This document shows, piece by piece, positions 53,695 to 61,752 of a stretch of DNA of 64,000 nt. A program made the translations under genes and the position numbers. The DNA is from an uncultured Poribacteria bacterium (GTDB lineage: Bacteria; Poribacteria; WGA-4E; WGA-3G): contig OX639973.1 in the NCBI GenBank assembly GCA_951828385.1, forward strand, positions 1,178,001 through 1,242,000. Direction: 5' to 3'. The first letter of the stretch is position 1. Every line of letters begins with the position of its first letter. The notes under the pieces were generated by a model. That model was not told where the DNA came from and did no database searches. It saw nothing but the letters and a program-made list of their open reading frames with translations.

Positions 53695-56600
53695 ATGCCG
53701 AAACTCAATCTTAAACCCAGCCACAAAGCGATCCGCGACTACTACGCCACACTGCAGCAATACGCACAACAAGGCATCACACACGAAGGCATCACACACG
53801 AAGGCGCGGTGAGTTCACCCTTTGATACGCTCCTACACGCCTGCGCAAAACAGATAAACGCCACGCTCATCCCGCAATATCCGATGCACACCGCAGCCGG
53901 AAACCGCATCGTCATTGACGGTATGATCCGAGACGCATACGGACTCCCGCTCGCTTACTGGGAAGCGAAAGACATACACGATAACCTCGCCAAAGCTGTG
54001 CAGGAAAAACGCGCCGCAGGCTACCCACTCGACAATACCCTCTTCCAAACACCACAGCGCGCCATCCTATACCAGAACGGCGGCGAGGTACTTGATATAG
54101 ACATTACCGAACCGGCGCACCTGATTACGGCACTCCAGCACCTGTTCTCTTACGTCCCACCCGCGCTCGATAACTGGCAAACCGCCGTCTCGGATTTCAG
54201 GGAACACGTCCCGGACCTCGCAAACAGATTAAAAGAACTCATCGAGCAACGCCACGAAACGGATACCGCATTCAAGAAAGCGTTCACCGATTTTTACGAA
54301 ACCTGCTGCACCGCAATCAACCCTGAACTCTCACAGGATGCCGTTGAGGAGATGCTCATCCAACACATCCTCACCGAACGCATCTTCCGTACCGTCTTTA
54401 ATAACTCCGCCTTCACCCGCCGAAATATCATCGCACGTGAGATTGAAAACGTCGTTGACGCACTCATCCGGCAGGCGTTCAGTCGCGAGGAATTCCTCAA
54501 ACCGTTAGACCCCTTCTATGTCGCTATTGAGCAGGCATCGGCGCTCTGCAAAGACTTCTCCCAAAAACAGCATTTCCTCAACACGTTCTACGAGAAGTTT
54601 TTTCAGGGGTTCTCCGAGGATGTCGCAGACACACACGGCATCGTCTACACACCGCAACCCATCGTCGATTTCATGGTGAAAAGTGTGGCGCATATCTTGG
54701 AAACCGAGTTCGGTCGGTCGTTGTCGGATACCGGCGTGCATATCATCGATCCATTTGTCGGGACAGGGAACTTCATCGTCCGACTCATGCAGGACATCCG
54801 AAGCACAGCGTTAGAAGCGAAATACCGCCACGAGCTCCACTGCAACGAGGTGATGCTGTTGCCGTATTACATCGCCAGTCTCAATATCGAGCAGGAGTAC
54901 TTCCAACGGACAGGGATGTATCTACCCTTTGAAGGCATCGCACTTGCGGATACGTTTGAGCTGCTGGAGCAGCAGCAAGGGGAGCTCTTCACGCGTGAAA
55001 ACACAGAACGCGTGAGGAAACAGAAGGCAGCGGATATGTTTGTCGTTATTGGCAATCCGCCTTACAACGCTGGGCAAGTGAACGATAGCGACAATAATAG
55101 GAATAGGAAATATCCGGCAATGGATACCTTGATACGCGAAACTTACGCCGCAAATTCCAAAGCTACAAATAAAAATGCCCTTTATGATCCCTACGTCAAA
55201 GCAATTCGATGGGCTTCCGATAGGATTGGTAATGAAGGCGTTGTTGCCTTCGTAACAAATAACGGATTCCTTGACGGTTTGGCACTTGACGGCATGCGAA
55301 AACATCTGGCTGACAATTTTGACACGATCTACGTTCTGGATCTGGGAGGGAATGCCCGGAAAAGGTTAAAGGTTTCAGACGCGAATGTATTTGGGATTCG
55401 GGTCGGAGTGAGCATTAACCTCTTTGTGAAAAACAAACAGAATTCGCCAGAAATTCCACGACTCTTTTACTATCGTACCGATGAGTTATGGAAGGGGCAA
55501 GAAAAACTTGACTATTTGACCAAACAGCAACACATAGGTAATATGACTTGGGATGCAATTCAACCTGATAGGCGACACACATGGTTAACCGAAGGACTCC
55601 ACGCCGAGTTTTACACTTTTATCCCGATAGGAACTAAAAAAGCAAAAGCACAGAAAAGCGAAGCCGAGAATGTAGTTTTCAAAACATATAGCAACGGCGT
55701 TAAAACGAATCGCGACGCATGGGTGTTCAACTTCAACCGAAATGCCCTCGATGAGAACGTTCAAAGAATGATTGACACCTATAGTGCAGAGGTTGACAGA
55801 TGGAAGCGTAGGGAAAACCAACGGGAAAGTGTCAGTGATTTTGTGGTTTATGATGATACAAAAATCAAATGGGATCGAGAATTACGCCAGCAATTACAAC
55901 GAGGTAGACTTGCTGAATACACAGCAGACAAAGTCCGAGTATCTCTCTACCGTCCATTCACAAAATCTAATCTGTTCTTTGATCGTGTCCTAAACAATTG
56001 TGTATATGTCCTTCCATCTATTTTCCCAACACCAGAGGTTGAGGCGGAAAATAGGGTAATATGGCTTAAAGTTGGAAAAGAGTGGCCGATGTTTTCGCTA
56101 ATGACAAACCAAATCCCTGACTTACTGCCACAAGGTGGCTCTCAATGCTTCCCTTTCTATACCTACGACGAGGACGGCACAAACCGACAAGAAAACATCA
56201 CCGACTGGACGTTGACAGAATTCCGAACCCACTATAACGACAACACCCTCACCAAGTGGGACATCTTCCACTATACCTACGCGCTCTTGCATCATCCTAC
56301 CTATCGTGAGAAATACGAGATGAACCTCAAGCGCGATTTACCGCATATCCCCTTCGCCGAAGACTTCTTGGGATTCGCCAATGCCGGTGCGCAACTCGCA
56401 GACCTCCACATCAACTACGAATCCGCGCCGAAATATGATGGACTAAAGGACATCGAAACCCCCGATATGCAGATAGATTGGCGTGTCGAGAAGATGAAAC
56501 TCTCCAAAGATAAGACGCAGTTAAAATACAACGATTTCCTCACCATAGACGGCATCCCTCTGGAGGTCTATGACTACCGGTTAGGCACGCGTTCCGCGAT

Positions 56601-56766
56601 GGAGTGGGTAATTGACCAATATCGTGTCAAGACAGACAAACGGAGCGGCATCGTCAACGACCCCAACCGATCAGACGAACCCCGCTATATCGTAGACCTC
56701 ATCCCCCGCGTCATCACCGTCAGCCTCAAAACCGTTGAAATCGTCACAGGATTACCCCCATTATAA
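53695..56766 (+). CDS. type ISP-like restriction-modification protein (nuclease and N6-adenine methyltransferase)
   Basis: 1,023 residues. A PD-(D/E)XK-type site is visible at about 75-95 (IDGMIRDAYGLPLAYWEAKD). Methyltransferase motif I is at about 350 (DPFVGTGNFIVRLMQD) and motif IV at about 452 (VIGNPPYNAGQ), marking an N6-adenine enzyme. The C-terminal part has the type ISP signature GVKTNRDAWVFNFNR, the target-recognition region. Classical type ISP enzymes such as LlaGI are about 1,570 residues and carry a helicase between nuclease and methyltransferase; that helicase is absent. A 15-bp tandem duplication gives GITHEGITHEG near residue 26. No ribosome site is seen. Confidence 0.8.
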   Translation: MPKLNLKPSHKAIRDYYATLQQYAQQGITHEGITHEGAVSSPFDTLLHACAKQINATLIPQYPMHTAAGNRIVIDGMIRDAYGLPLAYWEAKDIHDNLAKAVQEKRAAGYPLDNTLFQTPQRAILYQNGGEVLDIDITEPAHLITALQHLFSYVPPALDNWQTAVSDFREHVPDLANRLKELIEQRHETDTAFKKAFTDFYETCCTAINPELSQDAVEEMLIQHILTERIFRTVFNNSAFTRRNIIAREIENVVDALIRQAFSREEFLKPLDPFYVAIEQASALCKDFSQKQHFLNTFYEKFFQGFSEDVADTHGIVYTPQPIVDFMVKSVAHILETEFGRSLSDTGVHIIDPFVGTGNFIVRLMQDIRSTALEAKYRHELHCNEVMLLPYYIASLNIEQEYFQRTGMYLPFEGIALADTFELLEQQQGELFTRENTERVRKQKAADMFVVIGNPPYNAGQVNDSDNNRNRKYPAMDTLIRETYAANSKATNKNALYDPYVKAIRWASDRIGNEGVVAFVTNNGFLDGLALDGMRKHLADNFDTIYVLDLGGNARKRLKVSDANVFGIRVGVSINLFVKNKQNSPEIPRLFYYRTDELWKGQEKLDYLTKQQHIGNMTWDAIQPDRRHTWLTEGLHAEFYTFIPIGTKKAKAQKSEAENVVFKTYSNGVKTNRDAWVFNFNRNALDENVQRMIDTYSAEVDRWKRRENQRESVSDFVVYDDTKIKWDRELRQQLQRGRLAEYTADKVRVSLYRPFTKSNLFFDRVLNNCVYVLPSIFPTPEVEAENRVIWLKVGKEWPMFSLMTNQIPDLLPQGGSQCFPFYTYDEDGTNRQENITDWTLTEFRTHYNDNTLTKWDIFHYTYALLHHPTYREKYEMNLKRDLPHIPFAEDFLGFANAGAQLADLHINYESAPKYDGLKDIETPDMQIDWRVEKMKLSKDKTQLKYNDFLTIDGIPLEVYDYRLGTRSAMEWVIDQYRVKTDKRSGIVNDPNRSDEPRYIVDLIPRVITVSLKTVEIVTGLPPL

Positions 56767-56781
56767 CCAAACCCCTTCCTC

Positions 56782-56920
56782 TGTAGGAGCGAGCTGCGCT
56801 CGCGATCTTCCTTGGACGGGCTGTATAATCCAACATCTCTTTCTCTTTTGTAGGAGCGAGCTGCGCTCGCGATCTTAGCCATACCCCTCTTCTGTAGGAG
56901 CGAGCTGCGCTCGCGATCTT
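56782..56920. repeat. array of three REP elements
   Basis: TGTAGGAGCGAGCTGCGCTC followed by GCGATCTT occurs identically at 56782-56809, 56849-56876 and 56893-56920. GCGAGCTGCGCTCGC is a near-perfect palindrome. Spacings are unequal (39 and 16 bases), and partial copies (GCTCGCGATCTT) follow at 57016. They begin just after the stop of the restriction-modification gene. Confidence 0.9.
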
Positions 56921-56953
56921 CTTTAGCAGCATTGTATAACTACACGTCTCTTC

Positions 56954-57000
56954 TGTAGGAGCGAGTGTTTTTGCTGGGGTGTTTTTTCGCGCTCGCGACC
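56954..57000. repeat. REP with inserted loop, left of the RAYT gene
   Basis: The same REP arms as the array (TGTAGGAGCGAG ... CGCGCTCGCGA), but with TGTTTTTGCTGGGGTGTTTT inserted in the loop. Together with the inverted copy at 57559-57603 it brackets the transposase gene. Confidence 0.85.
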
Positions 57001-57053
57001 TTTCTTACTTTGTTTGCTCGCGATCTTCTGCCTTTGTTTGCCCGCTATCTTCC

Positions 57054-57527
57054 TCATTCCATCTCATATTTACACCGCCAATACGGATAATCCCGCGCAG
57101 CCTTTACCAACCCTGCTCTCACCGGGTTCTGGTAACAATATTCAATAACGGCATTCAATGATTCATCCCGCCGAATACCGTGATCGTGGTAAGCAGCTTG
57201 CCAAATCGAACCGCTGCGGCCCAAGTACGCGTTAATCTGTTTTGCGGTGTGGCTTTTGAACGATTGTATAAGTCTTGACAGTGTTTGTTTACTGCCGAGT
57301 TGTATAACGATGTGGATATGATCTGGCATCACACAGATACAAAACCATCTAAGTCGCTCGTTGATTTCGAGCCAGTCAAACGCCTGAAAAATGATGTCTG
57401 CGGTTTCAGGGGTTGCAAGCAGCGGTTTTTTGTTAAGTGTGGTGAGTGTGAGATAATAGTAGGTGCCGGGTATTGAGTGTCTGCCTTTACGGAGTTGACG
57501 GTGTCCACGGGTGGGTGTTTTTTGCAT
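57054..57527 (-). CDS. REP-associated tyrosine transposase (RAYT)
   Basis: 157 residues. Y1 transposase of the IS200/IS605-related RAYT group, single-strand endonucleases that recognise REP hairpins. The HUH metal site is MPDHIHIVIQ; upstream is the family start GTYYYLTLTTLNKKPLL. The catalytic tyrosine region and the diagnostic EYCYQNPVRAGLVKAARDYP near the C-terminus are present. AGGAAC precedes the ATG. The gene is flanked by inverted REPs with an expanded loop and by an array of simple REPs, so gene and repeats very likely form one unit. Confidence 0.9.
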   Translation of the reverse strand: MQKTPTRGHRQLRKGRHSIPGTYYYLTLTTLNKKPLLATPETADIIFQAFDWLEINERLRWFCICVMPDHIHIVIQLGSKQTLSRLIQSFKSHTAKQINAYLGRSGSIWQAAYHDHGIRRDESLNAVIEYCYQNPVRAGLVKAARDYPYWRCKYEME

Positions 57528-57558
57528 TTCATGTTCCTATAAGTTTTTATCTACGGTA

Positions 57559-57603
57559 TCGCGAGCGACAAGAAACACCCAAGCAAAAACACTCGCTCCT
57601 ACA
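57559..57603. repeat. REP with inserted loop, right of the RAYT gene (inverted)
   Basis: On the minus strand: TGTAGGAGCGAGTGTTTTTG, then CTTGGGTGTTTCTTGTCGCTCGCGA. This is the same expanded-loop form as 56954-57000 in opposite orientation. Confidence 0.85.
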
Positions 57604-57829
57604 GAAGAGGTTAACGTTTGGTCGTATCATTACCTTTACTTCATAAAATTACCTTTACTTCATAAAATTATAGCACTTTTGACGATCACATTCAAGGAAC
57701 CACAATCCGAACGAAAAACGAACTGCGTTCTGCGTTAGAGTGGATAATTAATTCAATATTGTGTTAAAATAGATGAACGGAGCGAAAATAAAAAGATTGC
57801 ATCCATCGTACTTAGCAAGGAAAGAAAAA

Positions 57830-59449
57830 ATGAGACGTTTTGGAACCCAGGGGCGTGTGTATCCCGACAAACATTATGTGGTCGCCCGGGCCGAGGAGGT
57901 CGCCGATTTCATTGACCGCATCAAAGACGGGCGGTATATTGTCTTGTTCGCGCCGCGGCAGACCGGCAAGACAACCTTTTTTCGCATGGCACTTGACGCA
58001 CTCGCTATTCAGGATTCAACCTATTTCCCGATTCAACTGAATTTTGAGGAGTATGAGGATTACGACCCTGCCAGTTTTTATGCCTCCCTGTGTAAGGAGA
58101 TTTGCAAAGAGATCGAGCGGGTCTTTCAAAAACGCGAAACGGTTCCGTCTGATGAATTGGCGCGCTTTTTGGTGAACGCAGAGATAACCGATCATGTTTC
58201 GATGCGGGAGTTCTTTGAAGAGTTTGCGAAGTTTCTTTCTCAGAGCACGCATCGGCAGCGGGTTGTGCTTACCATTGACGAGTTTGACGCTATCCCTCGT
58301 GCTGCTCTTAAGGGTTTTCTACGTTCACTTCGCTATATCTACCTTTCCGACCAAATCCGGTGTCCACACAGCGTTGGTATCGTTGGTGTTAAAGGGATCG
58401 CACAACTCAACTACGACCGGTCTATTTCTCCGTTCAATATCCAAGATGAATTCCATTTGCCGAACTTCACGCTTGAACAGGTGCAAGAACTGCTCGGACA
58501 ATATACAGACGAAGTTGGGCAAGCCTTCGCACCAGAAATTATCGAGTCCATTCATAAGCAAACAGCCGGACAGCCTGTACTCGTCAACCGATTCGCACAG
58601 ATTCTCACCGAGGAGATGGACATCCCAAAAACCGCGACGATTACGATGGCACATTGGACGACAGCACATGCGCAGCTTCTTGAGGAAAGTAATGTCAATA
58701 TCACACATCTGGTTACCAATATCCGTAAAAACCCGCGCTTTGAAAGTATACTGATGCGCATCATGGCACGTGATGAAGGTGTCATCTTCAATCTGGATGA
58801 TGACATCATCAACGAACTCGCTACTTATGGGGTCATCAAAAAAGGTACTGACGATATGTGTGAGATCCTCAATCCAATTTATCTTTACCGTATTATGAGA
58901 GCGTTCAAACCAACTGTAAATGGACTGGAGCAGGAGTATTTCCCTGAAGGAACAGACGATGAGGGGCGTGAATATCTCACACCTGCGGGGCGGATTGATA
59001 TGGCATCTCTACTTGATAACTTCCGAGATTTCATCGCGCGGGCGGGGTTCAGGATTCTACAGGTGCCAGACACGCCCCAAGAATCGGTAGGACGACACCT
59101 CTTGCTCGCCTATCTCGATGAGTTCGTGAGACGCGTCGGCGGGGTGATGCACATTGAAGTGCAAACCGGGCGCGGTAGAATGGACCTCCTCATCACCCAC
59201 AATCAGCGAAAATATATCGTTGAGACAAAGATTTGGAGAGGCGAGAGCCGCTACCAGTCAGGCAAGAAGCAGCTTGCGGCGTATCTTAAGTTAGAAGGCG
59301 TAACGGATGGATACTACGTCGTGTTTGATCATCGGCAAACTCCCGATCCTCGGATAGAGACCGAGACATTGGACGGTATAGCCATCCGGAGTTATGTTAT
59401 CCCTGTGATACAGGAAGTCCCCTCAAATACAACTAAACTCTTGCCGTAA
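57830..59449 (+). CDS. AAA-ATPase-like protein with C-terminal PD-(D/E)XK nuclease domain
   Basis: 539 residues from the ATG at 57830 (AAGGAAAG eight bases upstream; MRRFGTQGRVYPDKHYVVAR). Walker A is FAPRQTGKTTFFRM and Walker B VVLTIDEFDAIP. This places it among the archaeal-type/AAA-like ATPases often called DUF1703 or AAA_14-like. The C-terminal 110 residues contain RGRMDLLITHNQRKYIVETK, with Asp and Glu-x-Lys of a PD-(D/E)XK nuclease fold. The same combination occurs in many uncharacterised proteins and some defence or mobile loci. Partner and target are unknown. The 3' end overlaps the convergent hicB-like gene by 17 bases. Confidence 0.8.
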   Translation: MRRFGTQGRVYPDKHYVVARAEEVADFIDRIKDGRYIVLFAPRQTGKTTFFRMALDALAIQDSTYFPIQLNFEEYEDYDPASFYASLCKEICKEIERVFQKRETVPSDELARFLVNAEITDHVSMREFFEEFAKFLSQSTHRQRVVLTIDEFDAIPRAALKGFLRSLRYIYLSDQIRCPHSVGIVGVKGIAQLNYDRSISPFNIQDEFHLPNFTLEQVQELLGQYTDEVGQAFAPEIIESIHKQTAGQPVLVNRFAQILTEEMDIPKTATITMAHWTTAHAQLLEESNVNITHLVTNIRKNPRFESILMRIMARDEGVIFNLDDDIINELATYGVIKKGTDDMCEILNPIYLYRIMRAFKPTVNGLEQEYFPEGTDDEGREYLTPAGRIDMASLLDNFRDFIARAGFRILQVPDTPQESVGRHLLLAYLDEFVRRVGGVMHIEVQTGRGRMDLLITHNQRKYIVETKIWRGESRYQSGKKQLAAYLKLEGVTDGYYVVFDHRQTPDPRIETETLDGIAIRSYVIPVIQEVPSNTTKLLP

Positions 59450-59675
59450 TTAACGCCGACGACACACCTGGTTCTTTTTGAATAGACGGACTTGATATAG
59501 GCAGTGGAACTACTTCTCCATCTTCCCGTAATCCTTCAATATGAAATTCGATAGCCTCAGCGATCAATATCCGCACTTCCTCTATTGTATCACCTGCCGC
59601 GATGCACCCGGGAAGATCAGGCACATAAGCACTGCAACCGTTTTCATCTTCTTCAAAAATCACAACGTATTCCAT
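59433..59675 (-). CDS. orphan HicB-like antitoxin
   Basis: 80 residues. MEYVVIFEEDENGCSAYVPD followed by LPGCIAAGDTIEEVRILIAE is the compact HicB/UPF0150 fold (G.SAYVPDLPGC.A.GDT.EE). No helix-turn-helix and no adjacent hicA gene on either side, so it is solitary. AGGTAGG lies just before the ATG on the minus strand. Confidence 0.8.
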   Translation of the reverse strand: MEYVVIFEEDENGCSAYVPDLPGCIAAGDTIEEVRILIAEAIEFHIEGLREDGEVVPLPISSPSIQKEPGVSSALITARV

Positions 59676-59861
59676 GAATTTACCTACCTTTCTAATCTCC
59701 TTTGCAATTATACACCTTGTTCAGGTTAATTGCAAGAAAGAGGCGTACTCCAAAAGAACTCAGTCCTATCAGAAAAAGACATGCCTCCAAAATAAAAACT
59801 ATGGTAAAGTAAAAAATTATACAGATTCTTCTCAAAATTCGTCCATTTTCTCCAATTTCTT

Positions 59862-59911
59862 ACAAAATTAGGCAACCGTTTTGTCCATCTCCCGCGTCTT
59901 TATATATTGAA
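59862..59911 (+). promoter_or_regulatory. ECF-type promoter, site 5 (GCAACC...CGTC form)
   Basis: ACAAAATTAGGCAACCGTTT, TGTCCATC, then CGCGTC and TATATATTGA. GCAACC (59872) and CGTC (59895) start 23 bases apart. About 28 bases are identical to site 6 at 61743. It points at the lipoprotein gene at 61459 but is now separated from it by the IS3 element. The 374-base gap 59676-60049 otherwise shows only a TTGTAGCATAGGCTGTTAGC repeat at 60013-60037. Confidence 0.6.
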
Positions 59912-60012
59912 ACGCGGATCTACGTGAACGCGAACAGAATTCTCTAAAGAATCAATCGTTAGGTACGTTATAGTAAAATCCCAAAATAAGTTTACACTTG
60001 TCGCACCAACTT

Positions 60013-60037
60013 TGTAGCATAGGCTGTTAGCCTGTGG
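60013..60037. repeat. TTGTAGCATAGGCTGTTAGC repeat
   Basis: A copy of the intergenic family seen inverted at 37826-37856 and, in altered form, at 32345-32479. It ends just before the left end of the IS3 element. Confidence 0.55.
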
Positions 60038-60124
60038 CAGTATATGTACTGCCACCGGAAATTTAGACCACTCTCTAAAACAAGATTGTGATACAATAAC
60101 AATCTTATTGAAAGGAGAATTCCG

Positions 60125-60409
60125 ATGGCGAAACGAAGAAAATTCACGCCTGAGTTTAAAGCAGAAGTCGTGCTTGAGGCACTCAGTGGTCAAAGTTCAC
60201 AAGCAGAACTCTGTCGGCGCCATAACCTCAGCGAACAACAGCTCTCGAAGTGGAAGCAGCAAGTCGTTGAAAATGTGGCATCTGTGTTTGCTTCCACGGA
60301 TCAGCACTCCAGCGAGGCGACGGAGCGGATCGCTCAACTTGAGCAACTTGTTGGTCGACTGACGTTGGCGTTGGAAATCCAAAAAAAAGCATTGACTTTG
60401 TTGGATTGA
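60125..60409 (+). CDS. IS3 transposase OrfA
   Basis: 94 residues, AAAGGAG site. MAKRRKFTPEFKAEVVLEAL and AELCRRHNLSEQQLSKWKQQ form the HTH_Tnp_1 helix-turn-helix that binds the IS ends; a leucine-zipper-like tail follows. An A8 run at 60381-60388 near the end is a slippery site. A -1 shift there leads into the OrfB frame without meeting a stop, so an OrfAB fusion can be made. Confidence 0.9.
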   Translation: MAKRRKFTPEFKAEVVLEALSGQSSQAELCRRHNLSEQQLSKWKQQVVENVASVFASTDQHSSEATERIAQLEQLVGRLTLALEIQKKALTLLD

Positions 60410-61254
60410 ATCCATCTCAACAGCGACGCCTCATTGAGACGTTGCGCAAGGAGTATTCAGTGCGACAGATTTCTGAGACGTTGGGTTTCAACAAGAGCAC
60501 CTTCTATTATCAACCGAAAGTCGATCCGTCTGAAGACGTTCTACGAGATGAAATAGAGACGTTAGCCGCTCGGTATCCGACCTACGGATATAGGCGCATC
60601 AGAGCGTTGCTACTGCGTCAAGGATACACCGTCGGGTATAAACGCGTTGCCCGATTGATGAGAGAAGAGAACCTTTCGGTTTGCGTCAAACGGGTTTGCT
60701 GTCAAACCACGAGATCGTCGCAGACAGCCGAGTTTCGGTGGGTGAATCGCTTGGAGTCCCTTGAGGTTTCTGCCCCCGATCAGGTCTGGGTTGGCGATAT
60801 TACCTACGTCCGCCTGAAAGGACGCTTCGTCTATGTCGCGCTTCTCATGGATGTCTTCACTCGCATGATTAGAGGGTGGCATCTGAGTCAGCATTTGACG
60901 CATTCTCTGACCTTGAAACCCTTGGAAGATGCCTTACACCAAAGCGGGTCTCCAGGGATCCACCATTCCGATCAAGGCGTGCAGTATCTTTCAAATGCTT
61001 ATATTTCCACTCTCATCCGTCATGGGATTGAGATTTCCGTAGCACACAGAGGGCGGCCTTGGGAGAATGGATATGCCGAAAGACTCATCCGAACTCTCAA
61101 GGAGGAAGAAGTTCATCTCAACGACTATCAGGACATCCACGAAGCGAGAGATCGTATCGGTCATTTTATCACACAGGTGTATAATCAGAAACGCCCGCAT
61201 TCGGCGTTAGGGTATTTGACACCTCTCGAATATCAGGAAAAAAACTTGTCTTAA
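60406..61254 (+). CDS. IS3 transposase OrfB (DDE integrase)
   Basis: 282 residues counted from the TTG at 60406 that overlaps the OrfA stop; expression is more likely by -1 frameshift from OrfA. An N-terminal HTH_21 part (ALLLRQGYTVGYKRVARLMR) is followed by the integrase core with all three acidic residues: Asp in VWVGDITYV, Asp in IHHSDQGVQY and Glu in NGYAERLIRTLKEEE. It ends VYNQKRPHSALGYLTPLEYQ as usual for the family. Confidence 0.92.
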   Translation: MNPSQQRRLIETLRKEYSVRQISETLGFNKSTFYYQPKVDPSEDVLRDEIETLAARYPTYGYRRIRALLLRQGYTVGYKRVARLMREENLSVCVKRVCCQTTRSSQTAEFRWVNRLESLEVSAPDQVWVGDITYVRLKGRFVYVALLMDVFTRMIRGWHLSQHLTHSLTLKPLEDALHQSGSPGIHHSDQGVQYLSNAYISTLIRHGIEISVAHRGRPWENGYAERLIRTLKEEEVHLNDYQDIHEARDRIGHFITQVYNQKRPHSALGYLTPLEYQEKNLS

Positions 61255-61288
61255 CTTTGCTAAATTGTGGTCTAAATAAACGGTAGCA

Positions 61289-61408
61289 CTTCACAGGTGT
61301 ATAATCAGAAACGCCCACATTCGGCGTTAGGATATTTGACACCTATCGAATTTCAACGACAATACTTGTCTTAACTTTGCGAAATTGTGGCCTAAATAAG
61401 CGTATGCA
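61289..61408 (+). mobile_element. partial second copy of the IS3 right end
   Basis: CACAGGTGTATAATCAGAAA to CTTGTCTTAACTTTGCG repeats the last roughly 120 bp of the IS, including the end of orfB and an inverted-repeat end (complement TGCATACGCTTATTTAGGCC). It differs from the intact copy at scattered bases, so it is not a very recent duplication. Both copies are followed by CTTCA. Confidence 0.8.
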
Positions 61409-61458
61409 CTTCAGTATAAGTAATTATAGAATCTACTATAATTGTAAGGAGATAAAAG

Positions 61459-61752
61459 ATGAAAAGAAATTGGTTAATTACCACAGTTTTGATGGCATCA
61501 ATTTTCGGCTTATGCCTAAGTCTTCTAAGTTGTGCCACAAATAAAATAAATCTGCGAAAAACACTGGATACGACGGAAACTCTACAGGTGCAGGCATATT
61601 GGGATCCGATTGCAGACGCTTCGCTCGGTTTGCCCGATCATTCGCCAAAGCATGCTGCGCTATTTAAAAACCTTTCACCGGCGCACATCAGTCAAGAATA
61701 TGAGGTAGACGCTTTCAAAGCCTTTCTTCAAACTGAAAACCAACAAAATTAG
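61459..61752 (+). CDS. truncated lipoprotein, paralogue of the selenoprotein's N-terminus
   Basis: 97 residues, AAGGAG site. Signal with lipobox SLLSC (Cys25). NKINLRKTLDTTETLQVQAY and EYEVDAFKAFLQTE correspond to NKITLNLDGTSEVLVKGFIA and RYQTSVFRAFLPDK of the next gene, but the protein ends there, at QQN, inside the ECF-type promoter repeat. It looks like the N-terminal 90 residues of a once longer protein. Whether it is still made is unclear; the IS3 element separates it from promoter site 5. Confidence 0.6.
   Translation: MKRNWLITTVLMASIFGLCLSLLSCATNKINLRKTLDTTETLQVQAYWDPIADASLGLPDHSPKHAALFKNLSPAHISQEYEVDAFKAFLQTENQQN

Larger units (their letters stand above)
60050..61288 (+). mobile_element. 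IS3-family insertion sequence
   Basis: About 1,239 bp with two overlapping transposase frames. Imperfect terminal inverted repeats start with TG as expected: left TGCCACCGGAAATTTAGACC, right (complement) TGCTACCGTTTATTTAGACC. No clear target duplication is seen; the right side joins a partial copy of the same IS end. The element appears intact. It sits between ECF-type promoter site 5 and the lipoprotein gene. Confidence 0.85.

Noticed and set aside
56782-57000. Possible CRISPR array in the repeated TGTAGGAGCGAGC units
   Set aside because: The repeats are palindromic REPs with unequal short spacings, only three or four units and no cas genes; the adjacent RAYT gene explains them.
53695-59449. 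A two-gene defence operon of the ISP-like enzyme and the ATPase-nuclease
   Set aside because: The genes are 1 kb apart with a REP-RAYT unit between them and show no shared transcription signals.
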